Assembly: GCA_900618795.1 (NCBI GenBank)
Contig: UYJD01000003.1
Span: forward strand, 344,262-408,261
Reading direction: 5' to 3'
DNA: 64,000 bases
DNA from: Cyanodermella asteris
Lineage: Eukaryota > Ascomycota > Lecanoromycetes > Ostropales > Stictidaceae
Shown here one piece after another: positions 33,101 through 41,813 of this stretch. Numbering within the stretch: position 1 is the first letter of the stretch; each line of letters starts with the position of its first letter. Under the pieces are notes generated by a model. The model was not told the origin of the DNA. It saw only the letters and a program-made list of their open reading frames with translations, and did no database searches. The position numbers and the translations under genes were made by a program.

Positions 33101-33643
33101 ACCACTTTCATTGAGAAAGATTCGGAAGTGCATGCCGCTCACTCTGACCGAGGCTTCATTCGGCAATTCGAGCACAATGTCAGACTTGCGCTTGTCTCTT
33201 CCGAAGACGAAGCCCAAGTCCTTGTCCCTAATCTGAGATGACAGTCGAAGCGCAAACTCTCCGGGAACGTCTCGCACTGAGTTGCCATTGATCTCTGGAG
33301 TTGCCTGCTGAGTGGGAGCCAATGATTCATGTCTATCGTATGTTTCGATGACTACACGCTGCTGATGCGTAATGCCTGAATGGCGGAAAACATGCTGGGG
33401 GGTATCCTCATTCGCCCTGTGGACCATCTCGAAGGCGGCTGGATTTGTTGGACAAAGAGTACAAATGATGTCAAGCTCTTCGCTCTCAGAGAGACCTGAC
33501 ATGCTGAGTTGCTGGGTGCCCAAACCGGCTTCCTGCGTGGCTACTGGCTGCTGTGTCGCGGTCTCCTCGTCGTCTGTTCCTTTGGGAGGGCCCATCCTGA
33601 CCCTGTCGAGTTCGTCGTCAAGCGCGTTAGTGTTACCGGCCAT
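30167..33643 (-). CDS. Rad53/Chk2-like checkpoint kinase with two FHA domains
   Basis: 1158 residues, one exon, starting at ATG 33643 (MAGNTNALDDE). The order is FHA, kinase, FHA, as in yeast Rad53. The N-terminal tail has Thr-Gln sites at about residues 30, 36, 43 and 111, the cluster type phosphorylated by ATR/ATM. FHA1 (~132-222) shows FVFGRD, SGMHFRIF and DTSTNGTMVD. The kinase (~321-603) shows IGAGAFATVYK, AGKELDK, HRDVKPDN, DFGLSKV and CAPEIYP, with a basic insert in the activation segment (RRGEKPDPKRSRSD). A long Ser/Pro-rich acidic linker with basic patches (SPRKRKT) follows. The C-terminal FHA (WGRAPSCTHVYP, SKSAFMIHLWD, IYINGVPL) covers about the last 150 residues before a short tail. 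Probably nuclear. Another possible identity is a Dun1-like paralogue. Confidence 0.92.
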   Translation of the reverse strand: MAGNTNALDDELDRVRMGPPKGTDDEETATQQPVATQEAGLGTQQLSMSGLSESEELDIICTLCPTNPAAFEMVHRANEDTPQHVFRHSGITHQQRVVIETYDRHESLAPTQQATPEINGNSVRDVPGEFALRLSSQIRDKDLGFVFGRDKRKSDIVLELPNEASVRVSGMHFRIFLNESGVIMIEDTSTNGTMVDNILLKFKKPVVGNSVRRMLSNGSIIEIYVDDNRRTARFYTKIPERRDEMAWNNVLRAYVNEIKRVRAQKTANLRNLGQLAHAGGKTKPGVQIKMEAPNNQADMDFLTAGTMPFNHGARWNGGGKYKIVAKIGAGAFATVYKLVDVRSGAEFAGKELDKRRFMRNGVLDVKMHNELNILKRINHQHIVRSFEHHDTPRDLIIVMECVPYGDLTQHLGVSARLSDVDLRAVAKQMCHALAYLHDNAIAHRDVKPDNILKKALSPIWVKLTDFGLSKVISQGDNTVYQTFCGTLLYCAPEIYPGWAQARRGEKPDPKRSRSDPYSVAVDIWSFAAVMFHLVVGEAPYSASAANHGVHMLNSIMEERFPQTKFEESDAHPDWETFFLNSLALSPVERWSARKLLTLPFMQRIPDVVDIDYEFKTEATSLAFEEESSDDEMTGLDSIIEEHMDTDAGIDPSQLSIHDRDDSDEEDEGMIEANELPRAGHGLGIRLADKKLPAESHLQSQHSSRYNLRARGETPRQPPDSSPRKRKTASKEAALTPAVPQQPGKLFGEIAESGVFGSAANTPHIIGAPSPAQPVRSIAVTAGNFSHAASFAGNRGAQSAVSLSDAQGEVDANGLKSPESEVSFAPSFNNVASAATSVKHHLTDDDESLEASSKRGRFAAAKREMPGSATTQRPVTPEAGMDVDSSDQITPRPRPKLATANMAFPSDAPQRQALPKTAAAQSFITQGGGTQSDPGNLADTSAVSNDSAAMPPPARRPSTNSSRPSTPSFQANLDQSVVSALGVLTPGHHSIPIDELHITLPLTEWGRAPSCTHVYPYPNDVRVSKSAFMIHLWDPKTGRRGLKDPNTDWTKTHFYAVISTRGSRPIYINGVPLTRKPQNEINVPLGLLRSGDKISIFKSAGSDEHLNFYVRFWFGAASEQRDHENDEFQVFAGEDALQKAIAKDIARNGTALGNVGASK

Positions 33644-35826
33644 GGCTGACAATTGTGGTCCCAGTGGAAGCAATGATGATTGCTGGTGTTGTTGGAAGAA
33701 GCAGAAGAAGAACGAGCGGTCGAGTCCAGAGGAAGAATTTCATGCACGAAATTTATGTTGAGTATTGAGTGTTTGTTTACTTATCTTGAGTGGACTTCAG
33801 ATTGCTCTTCATTCGCTCCAGGCTTCAGAATAGGGGAATCAGTACGTCATCAACGCAACCCGTTACTGCCTGGTGAAGAAAGCACGGTCTTTTGAGCCCT
33901 GCCTAAGCTTGCGTGACTGACTCACTGCACGCCAAACAGCTGACCAAGGTCGCTGAGTCTGAAAATAAAATACAAGTGAAGAGGTCTTCTCGTGTTCGTA
34001 AGCATTCGCGTGATTTTGCGGCGGCTTTGGTTCGGCTCGTTCGCTTCACGCTAGCGTGAAGGCGACTGTTGCTGTGCACAAACGCTTTTCGAACTATGAC
34101 GTTCTCGTGAAGCTGGACCTTGGCTGAACGGCCGGGCGAAATTGTTACCGGTTTGTTGTGTCTGCTATCGCGATGCTCTCTGAAGTTATCTGGTAGAGTA
34201 CGCGTCAGTCTGAAATATGCTTCAATTTTAACATGCTGAGTCAGGTCAACAATCGATGTCCCAGCTACGGATATGCCATCCCGTCACTGCACATCTCACA
34301 AATGCGCCCACATTGGAATCGCAGTTCTCTTGACCGCAAGTCACCCCTGGATCGAATTCCCAAGCGACGGCAGTTCTTTCTGTTGACTTGGAACGTTTGC
34401 GAAGAGCTCGAGTCTTGGTCATTGACTTTCATTTTAGACTCTGCGCAAATAGAAAAACACAGTTTGCAGGAAGTCATGGAGACGGTGGCCTACCTTGTTA
34501 TGAGGAGATGAATAAATTCGTGTTTCTGGATCAGCGCTGCGCTCGATGCCAAGCCTCTCGTCAGCAACCAACAAATATACAAGATATTTCATGCCTGTTT
34601 CGCCATTTCTTGTTAGCAGCCGGATCCAGCTCAGTCAGTAGTAGATGTTGATTCTCTGAACGCTGCTTGTTGTTCGTGAGCTTGAAAGTACTGTAGGGTG
34701 TAGAACGCAGGGACAGGATATCGCAAAGTCTTGAGCGGACGAGGCTCAATTGGCACCGCTCATCGCTAAGTACAACGTAAAGAGTTGCCACTTGCTTCAG
34801 AGTAGAAGGTGAAAGCTTTTCGGAGATAGAACCATGTACCAAGTGCTTAATGACAACAATTGAACGAACCTTGGACTGCGAACGTCTTGCAGCTGAGAGA
34901 AGCACGGCCAGAGAGCGCAAGCACCTTTGTCGTCGGGTGTTGTTTCGACAGTGTCCGCAGGCCAGCAGAGCCCTGCGAAAGAATCGAGGCGCGTCTGCCT
35001 ATTAGTGTCGCAATCGTTAGGGCAGTCTGGCTGCTCGCGATGTTGGCCTGGAAACACCTCGAGTGTTGCGCCGATGGTGGGCGAGCCTATTGAGTGGACG
35101 ACAGAGCCGAAGTACCGCGCGCGAAAAGAAACGCCGAATCGACTTGACGAATATGATCCCAGCTTACAGTGGCCTCAAACACCAGCGCGCAATGTCGAGA
35201 AACACGTCAGCAAATGCAAGAGCGACCGGTTCTTGGGAAGAGCAGGATCAAGCCCGGAGAAACATGTACAAGGACACCGCGGCGAAATAGAGTGAAGGTG
35301 AACGAGCAGGCGACGATAAGACTTCAAAGCTATGACCATGGCTGCGGGTGCCTGCGCGTTGAGATCTTCAAGGTTGCGCTCCATTGTTATGGGAGGCTCT
35401 CCGGTGAGCACGCGCCTATGAAAACTTGAGATACTTCCGAAACGCGCTGAAAGCTTCTCTACGCGACCACCTCACTGCTGAAAGGGCGTATATTGGACGA
35501 TGAACAATGGACACTGCCAAGAACGACCAAGCAGACATGTTATATTGAAGCTCGAGCGTCAGGGTTCCTGCTTTGCCTCACTGCCGCCTGGCCACCAAAC
35601 CGGCATAGGAAAGGCAGCCTTCAATGATGGGGGACCCTGTACTTCTGTGCTCATCATACCCAAGACGCCCACAACCCAGCAAATGCTCCTATACCTTCCA
35701 CCTTCTAAACATGTACATAATCGCTGTCCGGCTTCCTCGCCCTCTGGCTAATTTTAGTGCTCCATTCCTGTCGCTGAACGCTCATGAACTCCGACTCCGA
35801 CCGCACAGCGAATCTCTGCCACGTCC
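33644..35826. other. Intergenic, no gene seen
   Basis: 2.2 kb between two minus-strand genes. It includes the promoter of the FHA kinase gene. Open frames are short and look random. Confidence 0.55.
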
Positions 35827-36140
35827 TCACGACTCGCTCATTGTTGTGACAAGCTCAGGCTGGGCATCGTTGCCGAAGAAATAGAACGTCGCTCTGCGTG
35901 CTATCATCGCCACATGAGCCGGAAGGTAAAGATACGCCGCTGTGAAGATCATTCCGAGAATCAAAAGGACGAACGAGTTGAAGACGATCTGTTCGCCAGG
36001 CGACATGATGTACACCGGTAAAGTGACCGAATACTACGAGGTTGGTTAGCACTAGGTACCTCGGGTAGGGACTCGAACACGCGATAGCTTGCCTGCAGAT
36101 AGCGCAGGCGGGCCCACTTCAGCAACATGGCGAAGACCAT
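35827..36140 (-). CDS. Serine palmitoyltransferase small subunit (ssSPT/Tsc3-like), two exons
   Basis: 88 residues (84 if the second ATG at 36128 is used). Exons 36140-36081 and 36033-35827, joined across a 47-nt intron (GTGTTC to GTAG, with GTGCTAAC as branch site). The spliced product reads KWARLRYLQASYR, then YSVTLPVYIMSPGEQIVFNS, FVLLILGMIFTAAYLYLPAHV and RRATFYFFGND. The pattern aromatic-rich N-terminus, V-T-L-P-V-Y-I-M-S-P-G-E, F-N-S, hydrophobic helix, Y-L-P-x-H-V matches small SPT subunits (human: ALYMLEPWERTVFNS, then YVFMPQHI). These are ER membrane activators of the first step of sphingolipid synthesis. The gene is easily missed because the second exon alone looks like a 59-residue open frame. 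Confidence 0.78.
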
Positions 36141-36427
36141 CCTGGCAACTCCGAAGACGATAGCAAGAGCAGGAAGAGGACGACGACTCAACAAACAGCT
36201 TGGCCATGTTCAAAACTTAGAGGAGGGTGGCGACCAAATATGTTTCGGTGGGCTCGGAAATCGTCGTTCCGAGGCCGGCAGCGTAGGCAAGAAGTTAATT
36301 ATTCATACACGTTAAGAGGTCCTTGCCGTCCTGAGCAGTAAACACGGAAGGTCCTCCGTGTCTGCATGCAGTCGATAAGGGCCTTTGCCGGCTGAAACCG
36401 AGATACTATACGGTGCATTCCTGCTCT

Positions 36428-37030
36428 TCACCTGCCCTCGACACCTGCAGGGGCAACCTTATCGCCCAAAGCACCTCCAACGTCGACGCCCTGTTTTCGC
36501 TGCTCCTTAATGTCCTCACGAGCACCGGCCTGCTCTTTCTTCTTGCGGTCAAGATCGCTCGCCATGTCTTTCTGCTCTCCGAATCCAGTTTTGTGGAATT
36601 GCTTTTCATATATCTCGCCTTCACCCGGTGCGCGCATCTGCTCTCCATCCATTTCAGATGCTGCAGGACCAACCTAGAGATTTTCTTGTCAATAACAATA
36701 TCAAGAGGAGGAAGGCAACGATCTTTGACAAGACGCAAACACTCCGTATGCCAAAGGGAACGGTGCGAAACATACACATTCGCCCTTGTCTTGGTCAGAG
36801 TTCCGTACACCACGAGCCATTGAGGTCGGCACAGCAGAGCTCTGGTGCTGCGATTGAACTGGCAAGTCGCCCCGCTCGCGCTGCTCCGTTATTGAACCTC
36901 CATCGTTGCGGCTCTTGAAGGCGGCTTCGTAGTTCTCCTGTCCCGAATGGCTAACAGGATTGCCCTGCGTGTTGTAGGGTGTGTTGATGCTAGGCTGAGC
37001 CGCTCCCTTGGGATCAAGTCCGTCAGACAT
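36428..37030 (-). CDS. Conserved-looking small hydrophilic protein of unknown function
   Basis: Predicted 155 residues in two exons: 37030-36809 and 36673-36428, with intron 36808-36674 (GTACGG to CTCTAG, 135 nt). The acceptor is clear, because family-like sequence VGPAASEMDGEQMR follows. The donor is less certain; a GTG at another phase-0 site shortly upstream is the alternative. The product is disordered and charged: SDGLDPKGAAQPSINTPYNT near the start, then EGEIYEKQFHKTGFGEQKD, ASDLDRKKKEQAGAREDIK and GVDVGGALGDKVAPAGVEG at the end. From memory, ascomycete proteins with a similar EQ-DMASDLDRKK-GGALG pattern exist without a known function. No domain, signal or membrane segment. Confidence 0.65.
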
Positions 37031-37477
37031 GTTCGTAGTGGTCGAAGTAGCAAGGCTTTAGTGAATTTTAAATGGAATCTCCGACACTAGCAATATGGAT
37101 GCAATGAAATTTGTGAGAGAGTAGCTAAGCATATGGCAATTCTGAAATGCCATGATTCACGACTCAAGGATTCGTGCCTGGTTCGGTGACGTAGATGTCC
37201 ATCAACTGCCCCTCGAGCCCCTCCACCGCACATGTCTGCACACTTACGGCATGGCCCGTCATATGTAACGACATTTGCTAATATCCAAATGTCGGGACAA
37301 GTGAAAACTTGGGCCAAGTTGCGCCGCTGTACCACAGGATAGCAAGCATAACAGATAGCTAGCAGAAAAAGGCCGCGCAATTTAGCTTTTCGACCGGTAG
37401 AAAGCTACGGTCTCCCCCAAAAACACCAAGGATGCTTCGCAGAACGAGTCGATTGTGAAATCCAAACGCGACGCGAC
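37031..37477. other. Intergenic spacer
   Basis: Promoter region of the preceding minus-strand gene plus the 3' region of the next. No gene recognised. Confidence 0.6.
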
Positions 37478-38368
37478 TCATCCACCTCGTCTCTTGTGTC
37501 CACCGATCTTCCCAGCGCCGACGGTCTGCTCCTTCCCATCAACGAACGGTCTATACGGCGCCATCACAGCATGCTCCACCCCTTCCATTCCACCCTTCCC
37601 CGGCCTCCGCCTCTGCTCCTCATGCAACCGATCTAGCACTCCCTCTGCAACATGATACTTCCCCCAACTCACCGGCGGACACCTCACAATATCCTGTCCG
37701 CCCGGCATGACCTCCCTCATCTCCTCCCTCCCTTCCCCGTCGCCACCCTCGTCCTCGTCTTCTCCCTCACCATCGTCAGTTCCATCCAGCGATGGAAGGC
37801 GTAGCGCAGTAACCTCTCGATCAGCGTCCGCTTCCCGGATCTTCCCAGCGAGCAACCGTTCCGCGAAAAATTGCGGATCGAGTAGGGCTGCGTCTTTTTG
37901 TCTTCGTAGCGTATGGATGTCTTGTAGTGCTCGTCGGCGCTGGATCTGTAGGACGTCGAGCGCGGCGCGGACGGCGATGGCGTCCGGGTTCGTATCTTCT
38001 GAAATCGGGGTCGGAGGCGGCGGTGCCGCGATGCTTTCCACTGGAGGTCGGATTCTCGGTTGCGAATGACTTGAAGTTTGTAGACGCGAGGTTCGCGACT
38101 TGCGTTTCGTAGACGATGACGATGAGGTAGGGGATAGCTGGGGTATATTGGGAATGTCGAGGAGAGTGGCGCTGGATAGTGTCGGTGTCAGGGGTGAATA
38201 TGGTGGTGCTTCAGGAGTAGGGGAACGGGATCTGGTTTCGGCACCTGGTCTAGTATCTGTGTTTGGAGGAGGCTGTGGTGTCTTGCTGTCTGTAGAGGTC
38301 GAATTCGTGGAGGTGTGTGAGGTGCTGTCTTGGCTATCTTCGCTGGACAGGAGTACAGGCGAGGACAT
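37478..38368 (-). CDS. Protein of unknown function, Ser/Thr/Pro-rich N-terminus and a conserved-looking C-terminal half
   Basis: 296 residues, no intron, starting at ATG 38368 (MSSPVLLSSEDSQDSTS). The first ~120 residues are low-complexity Ser/Thr/Pro with a basic patch (TKRKSRTSR). Residues ~125-185 look helical (AIAVRAALDVLQIQRRRALQ, IHTLRRQKDAALLDPQFFAE). An acidic run (DDGEGEDEDEGGDGEG) is followed by QDIVRCPPVSWGKYHVAEGV, LDRLHEEQRRRPGKGG and MAPYRPFVDGKEQ. The Cys-Pro-Pro-x-x-W-x-K-Y-H motif next to a Leu-Asp-x-Leu-His repeat looks like a conserved short domain, but I cannot name the family. Probably nuclear, from composition only. Confidence 0.72.
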   Translation of the reverse strand: MSSPVLLSSEDSQDSTSHTSTNSTSTDSKTPQPPPNTDTRPGAETRSRSPTPEAPPYSPLTPTLSSATLLDIPNIPQLSPTSSSSSTKRKSRTSRLQTSSHSQPRIRPPVESIAAPPPPTPISEDTNPDAIAVRAALDVLQIQRRRALQDIHTLRRQKDAALLDPQFFAERLLAGKIREADADREVTALRLPSLDGTDDGEGEDEDEGGDGEGREEMREVMPGGQDIVRCPPVSWGKYHVAEGVLDRLHEEQRRRPGKGGMEGVEHAVMAPYRPFVDGKEQTVGAGKIGGHKRRGG

Positions 38369-39077
38369 GGTAGACACGGCCCCGCGGAGGTCAGGAACGG
38401 GAGATAGGGCTTGTTTGGTCTAATTGTGCGGATATGTCTTCATTGAACACCTCAGATACGCATGGACGGCCTGGTAGCAAGTACCTTAGATCCCTGCCCG
38501 TGGCGTGACGGAGCTTGAAGATCAGATCTCGCGAGGTCCCTTTGCCGTTTGCTGTCACCAGGTCTGAAGCCTATGCCGGACCGAGTGGCAGTTCAAAGTC
38601 GTGCAGACTCGACCTTCGCATCGAGTGGCTATCTGCTTGTTTCGTTGTCTTTGACCGCGCATGGGGTCATGATGGGTCTCGAGGCAGGGGCAGCAACAGC
38701 GGCCTTGCGACGGAACAGCTAAGCAGTGTGTAGGTACGTTTATATATATCGCATGCACTCTACCCTCGAGTTTGCTAGTATGAGCTAAAGACTATAACTG
38801 CATGATGCATACAGTCGCCTGCCGACCTCCGATCTATCGATAGGTAACGCTGTGTGACACATGGCGCCTAAAACGGGTCCACGGTTCAAAAAAAGCCTGT
38901 GGAGAGATGATGCCACTGTATGCGTACCACGGGTGTGAAGAACAGCCATTTTTAATAATTCCGTGAGGTTTGATCCTGTATCTAATTGACATGAAGTGCT
39001 GCAGAGCCAGCTATGAATGACAGTGGCAAGCTTGCCAGTATGTCGCGTCTTAACCTCTCCAAATCTCAATCATTCCT
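38369..39077. other. Intergenic, no gene seen
   Basis: Between two minus-strand genes. No supported feature apart from presumed promoter and 3' UTR sequence. Confidence 0.6.
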
Positions 39078-40901
39078 CTAACTATTCGCGTCCTCGATAA
39101 TGACTCGTGGAACAAGATTTTCCTGCATAACCAGCTCGTGTGAGAGGGGATAGGATTTTCCCGTTGTAAGGATGTGCCAGCAACCCCGAAGTCGGATGCT
39201 TGCTTCCAAAACGACTTGGCTAAATACCTGCAGCCGTCCTGTGGGGTAATCCATCCAAGCATTTGCCGCAGTGGAGCTGGAAGGTGTTGATGCAGCTCGG
39301 CCTGGCAAACTGGCAGCCTCTTTCAGCTCTTTCAGGTCAGCAGAAACGTCGCGCTCGGGGTTAGAGCTCAAGCCATTGGCTCTTCGCCGAGCCTTGGGGT
39401 CGTTCCTACTCCAATAAACAATTCCAAGAAAGACAACGGTAAGGATCATCAATGCCAGGAACAGTACAGGGAGCGCCTTTTGACCACGAGGGCTATGGGC
39501 AAAGTCTATGATACGCTCTCTGATCTGCGCACGGAAGCCTCGACTCTCGGTGTAGAATTCGCTTGGAAGCAGTTTCATCACCCGTTTTCCATGCGATGGT
39601 TTGTGGGGTGATGCCGGCTTCGGTGATTCCGTGTTTGCGTTGAAACCTTCCATGATCATTAGGCCAGCCAGCGAGCCGAGCAAAACCTTTGATGCTCGGT
39701 TACGTGGCCACCATGCTCTTGGCTCCTCGTCAAAGATGAAGGTATCGTCGACGGGATCAATCGAGGGCCGAGATTCTGGAGGTGCGTAATGCTGCTGCTG
39801 AGATATTGGCACTCTGTTGCGCGTAACATAATCTGGTACAGGAATAGAGCCCTTGACGCTATCAAAATCGATCAGATCAGAGGCAGGAGCTGGAGGAGCG
39901 GGTGTCGAGGGTGCTGATTCAGTGCTTGGTGCGGTAGGAGAGGGCGAGAGTGGCTCAGGCGTCGGGGCCGATGGTGCATAAGATGGCTGATCGGATGCCT
40001 CAGCTCTGAGTCTCTGGAAATCCGCAGTGACAGGTATTTTGCCAGACACAGTATCGGGGGATACTGGAGACACGATCAATCCGGTCTCGATTTGAACCTT
40101 TGCCGGAATGTGCAGACTGCTTCCGGTTGCGCTGGCTTCATCGGATCTAAAGTAGAGAGGCTTGGGGGCATTGACATCGCTAGTGTCTTGTCGAACCCTC
40201 CTTCTCAGTGTACTGTTTTCAGAGAGCAGCCTGGCATTGGCTTTCTCAAGCTGTTCGATGTACTCTGTGGCCTTGGTGAGAACCGTCGCTTTGTTGAACT
40301 TGATACCCAAAGCAGATGTCTTGTCGTCAGAACCCGACTCATCCGATCCACTCTCGCCGCCCTCCTTTTTTTGACTAGCCTGGAAAGCTGTTTTGAGGAC
40401 TGGCACGCTATCGCGCAGCCGCGCAATCTTGTCGTTGAGATTCGTCCGGTATCGCTTCTCAATCACATTGTGCGATATCTTCTGACCCTTAGGTTGGCGG
40501 GTCCTCGACTCCGCGCCATCGACGTACGTAGATGTTTTGCGCTTCTTGGTAGGCTGTCTTGAAATGGCGTCGTCGTTGAGGAGCGCCACCTTGTTGTCCT
40601 GGTCGATAGAGGGGATCCGGTAGAGTGGTGTCAACGGTGGCCGAGGAAGACTTTCGGCCTCAGACGGGCTGGTGCTGCCGTGGCTGACAGCGCCGGCGCC
40701 ATGAAGACTGACACTGCTACTGTTGCTCGGGCTTTTGGGTGTATGTGAGTCGAGAGATGCATCCCATTGCATCCAATTTTCCCATTCATCCGCGTTAAAT
40801 CTCTTGCTTTGGTGTGGATTATGACCGATCTTGCTCAGAGCTTGAGGATTGATAGTTGGTACCTGCCCAGTAGGGACTCTTCGGCCGCTTGAAGACGCCA
40901 T
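39078..40901 (-). CDS. SREBP-type bHLH transcription factor with two membrane segments
   Basis: 607 residues in one open frame. The bHLH-zipper lies at ~141-235: KISHNVIEKRYRTNLNDKIA carries Tyr (residue 151) in place of the usual Arg, the hallmark of SREBPs, and a loop extended by an acidic/Ser insert leads to helix 2 (FNKATVLTKATEYIEQLE). Two hydrophobic segments follow at ~404-420 (KVLLGSLAGLMIMEG) and ~476-497 (ALPVLFLALMILTVVFLGIV), spaced as in ER-anchored SREBPs. The protein ends ~110 residues after the second segment, so it lacks the long C-terminal regulatory region (DUF2014) of SrbA/Sre1; fission yeast Sre2 has a similar layout. A 105-nt in-frame stretch, 39227-39123 (GTATTT to TGCAG), could be an intron, but its translation looks coding, so I keep it. 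Confidence 0.85.
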   Translation of the reverse strand: MASSSGRRVPTGQVPTINPQALSKIGHNPHQSKRFNADEWENWMQWDASLDSHTPKSPSNSSSVSLHGAGAVSHGSTSPSEAESLPRPPLTPLYRIPSIDQDNKVALLNDDAISRQPTKKRKTSTYVDGAESRTRQPKGQKISHNVIEKRYRTNLNDKIARLRDSVPVLKTAFQASQKKEGGESGSDESGSDDKTSALGIKFNKATVLTKATEYIEQLEKANARLLSENSTLRRRVRQDTSDVNAPKPLYFRSDEASATGSSLHIPAKVQIETGLIVSPVSPDTVSGKIPVTADFQRLRAEASDQPSYAPSAPTPEPLSPSPTAPSTESAPSTPAPPAPASDLIDFDSVKGSIPVPDYVTRNRVPISQQQHYAPPESRPSIDPVDDTFIFDEEPRAWWPRNRASKVLLGSLAGLMIMEGFNANTESPKPASPHKPSHGKRVMKLLPSEFYTESRGFRAQIRERIIDFAHSPRGQKALPVLFLALMILTVVFLGIVYWSRNDPKARRRANGLSSNPERDVSADLKELKEAASLPGRAASTPSSSTAANAWMDYPTGRLQVFSQVVLEASIRLRGCWHILTTGKSYPLSHELVMQENLVPRVIIEDANS

Positions 40902-41813
40902 GTTGAATGGGCGGCCGTCTCAGTGTGTGAGAATGTTTTGGCGGACAGGCGGAAAGGGGTGCAAGGCGGTCACGAAAGGCGGGACACGGGACCTTGCGAT
41001 CCTATTCGGCAGAAAACTTGCTAGAGAGTCGTAAAGCGAGAAGCGAAAATACCCGTCATGTTTTGCGAGGAGCAGGAACGACAATGGCAGTGGTGATGAC
41101 CTCGAGTAGGCATAAGACGTCTAGTGTGGGATCGTGGTCTGATGCGGCACTACACTCACGACCTGCGGACCGAGAGGCGCAGCTTCAGCCCACGTAATCT
41201 GGCCGATAAAGACGTACCCGAGGACGCTTCAACGTCGCGACCTGTCCGATAAAAGAACTTCAGATCCTGCTACTGATCGTTCCATACAGCGGCCCTCTGT
41301 TGACCGACTTCACGCTGCGTGCGTTGGTCTGCCATCGGCTCAATACCTCCCCGAGTGGTCTGTCATTATGTGCTCTTTCGAGTATCCTTCTGCCGTCACC
41401 CTGCATGCATGAGCTAGCTTGCTCCCGCTATCCCTATTCAAGTAGTGCATCTCTGTCAGCAGTAGCAGGGTCTTGTAGGCTTCTTGGGCCGCCATGCCTG
41501 GTCAACACGTGGGCCGGCATTGCGCCGTTTGCGCGCCAGTCGAATAGGAGCATTCTTTCATATTTTCATTAATTTTGTAAAGCCACCTCAATGCCAGCCA
41601 TCAGCCATCTGCATAAAGCGTCCAGTCTATCTGTCCTGCAACTAAGGATATTGAAGAAGGAAAAGTCTAGTTGGTATGCGGGCCCGTCTGTCTCGATCTT
41701 TCGTATGTACGTTGTAAATGCAACCAACACAGCCGTGTCTAGGTACGAGCGGGCCAAATCCTCGTTGAGAACCACTCTCAAAATGCAGCGCTAAAAGATA
41801 AGCCCAAACTCAA
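40902..41813. other. Intergenic, no gene seen
   Basis: Promoter region of the SREBP-type gene and 3' region of the LIM gene. Only short open frames without family resemblance. Confidence 0.6.

Noticed and set aside
36050-36121. tRNA-like B-box (GTGTTCGAGTCCC on the minus strand)
   Set aside because: No A-box, no cloverleaf stems, and the stretch is explained as the first exon and intron of the ssSPT gene.
39123-39227. 105-nt candidate intron near the 3' end of the SREBP-type gene
   Set aside because: Splice-like ends exist, but the stretch is open and its translation (VLEA, GKSYPLSHELV) looks coding, so it was kept in the CDS.
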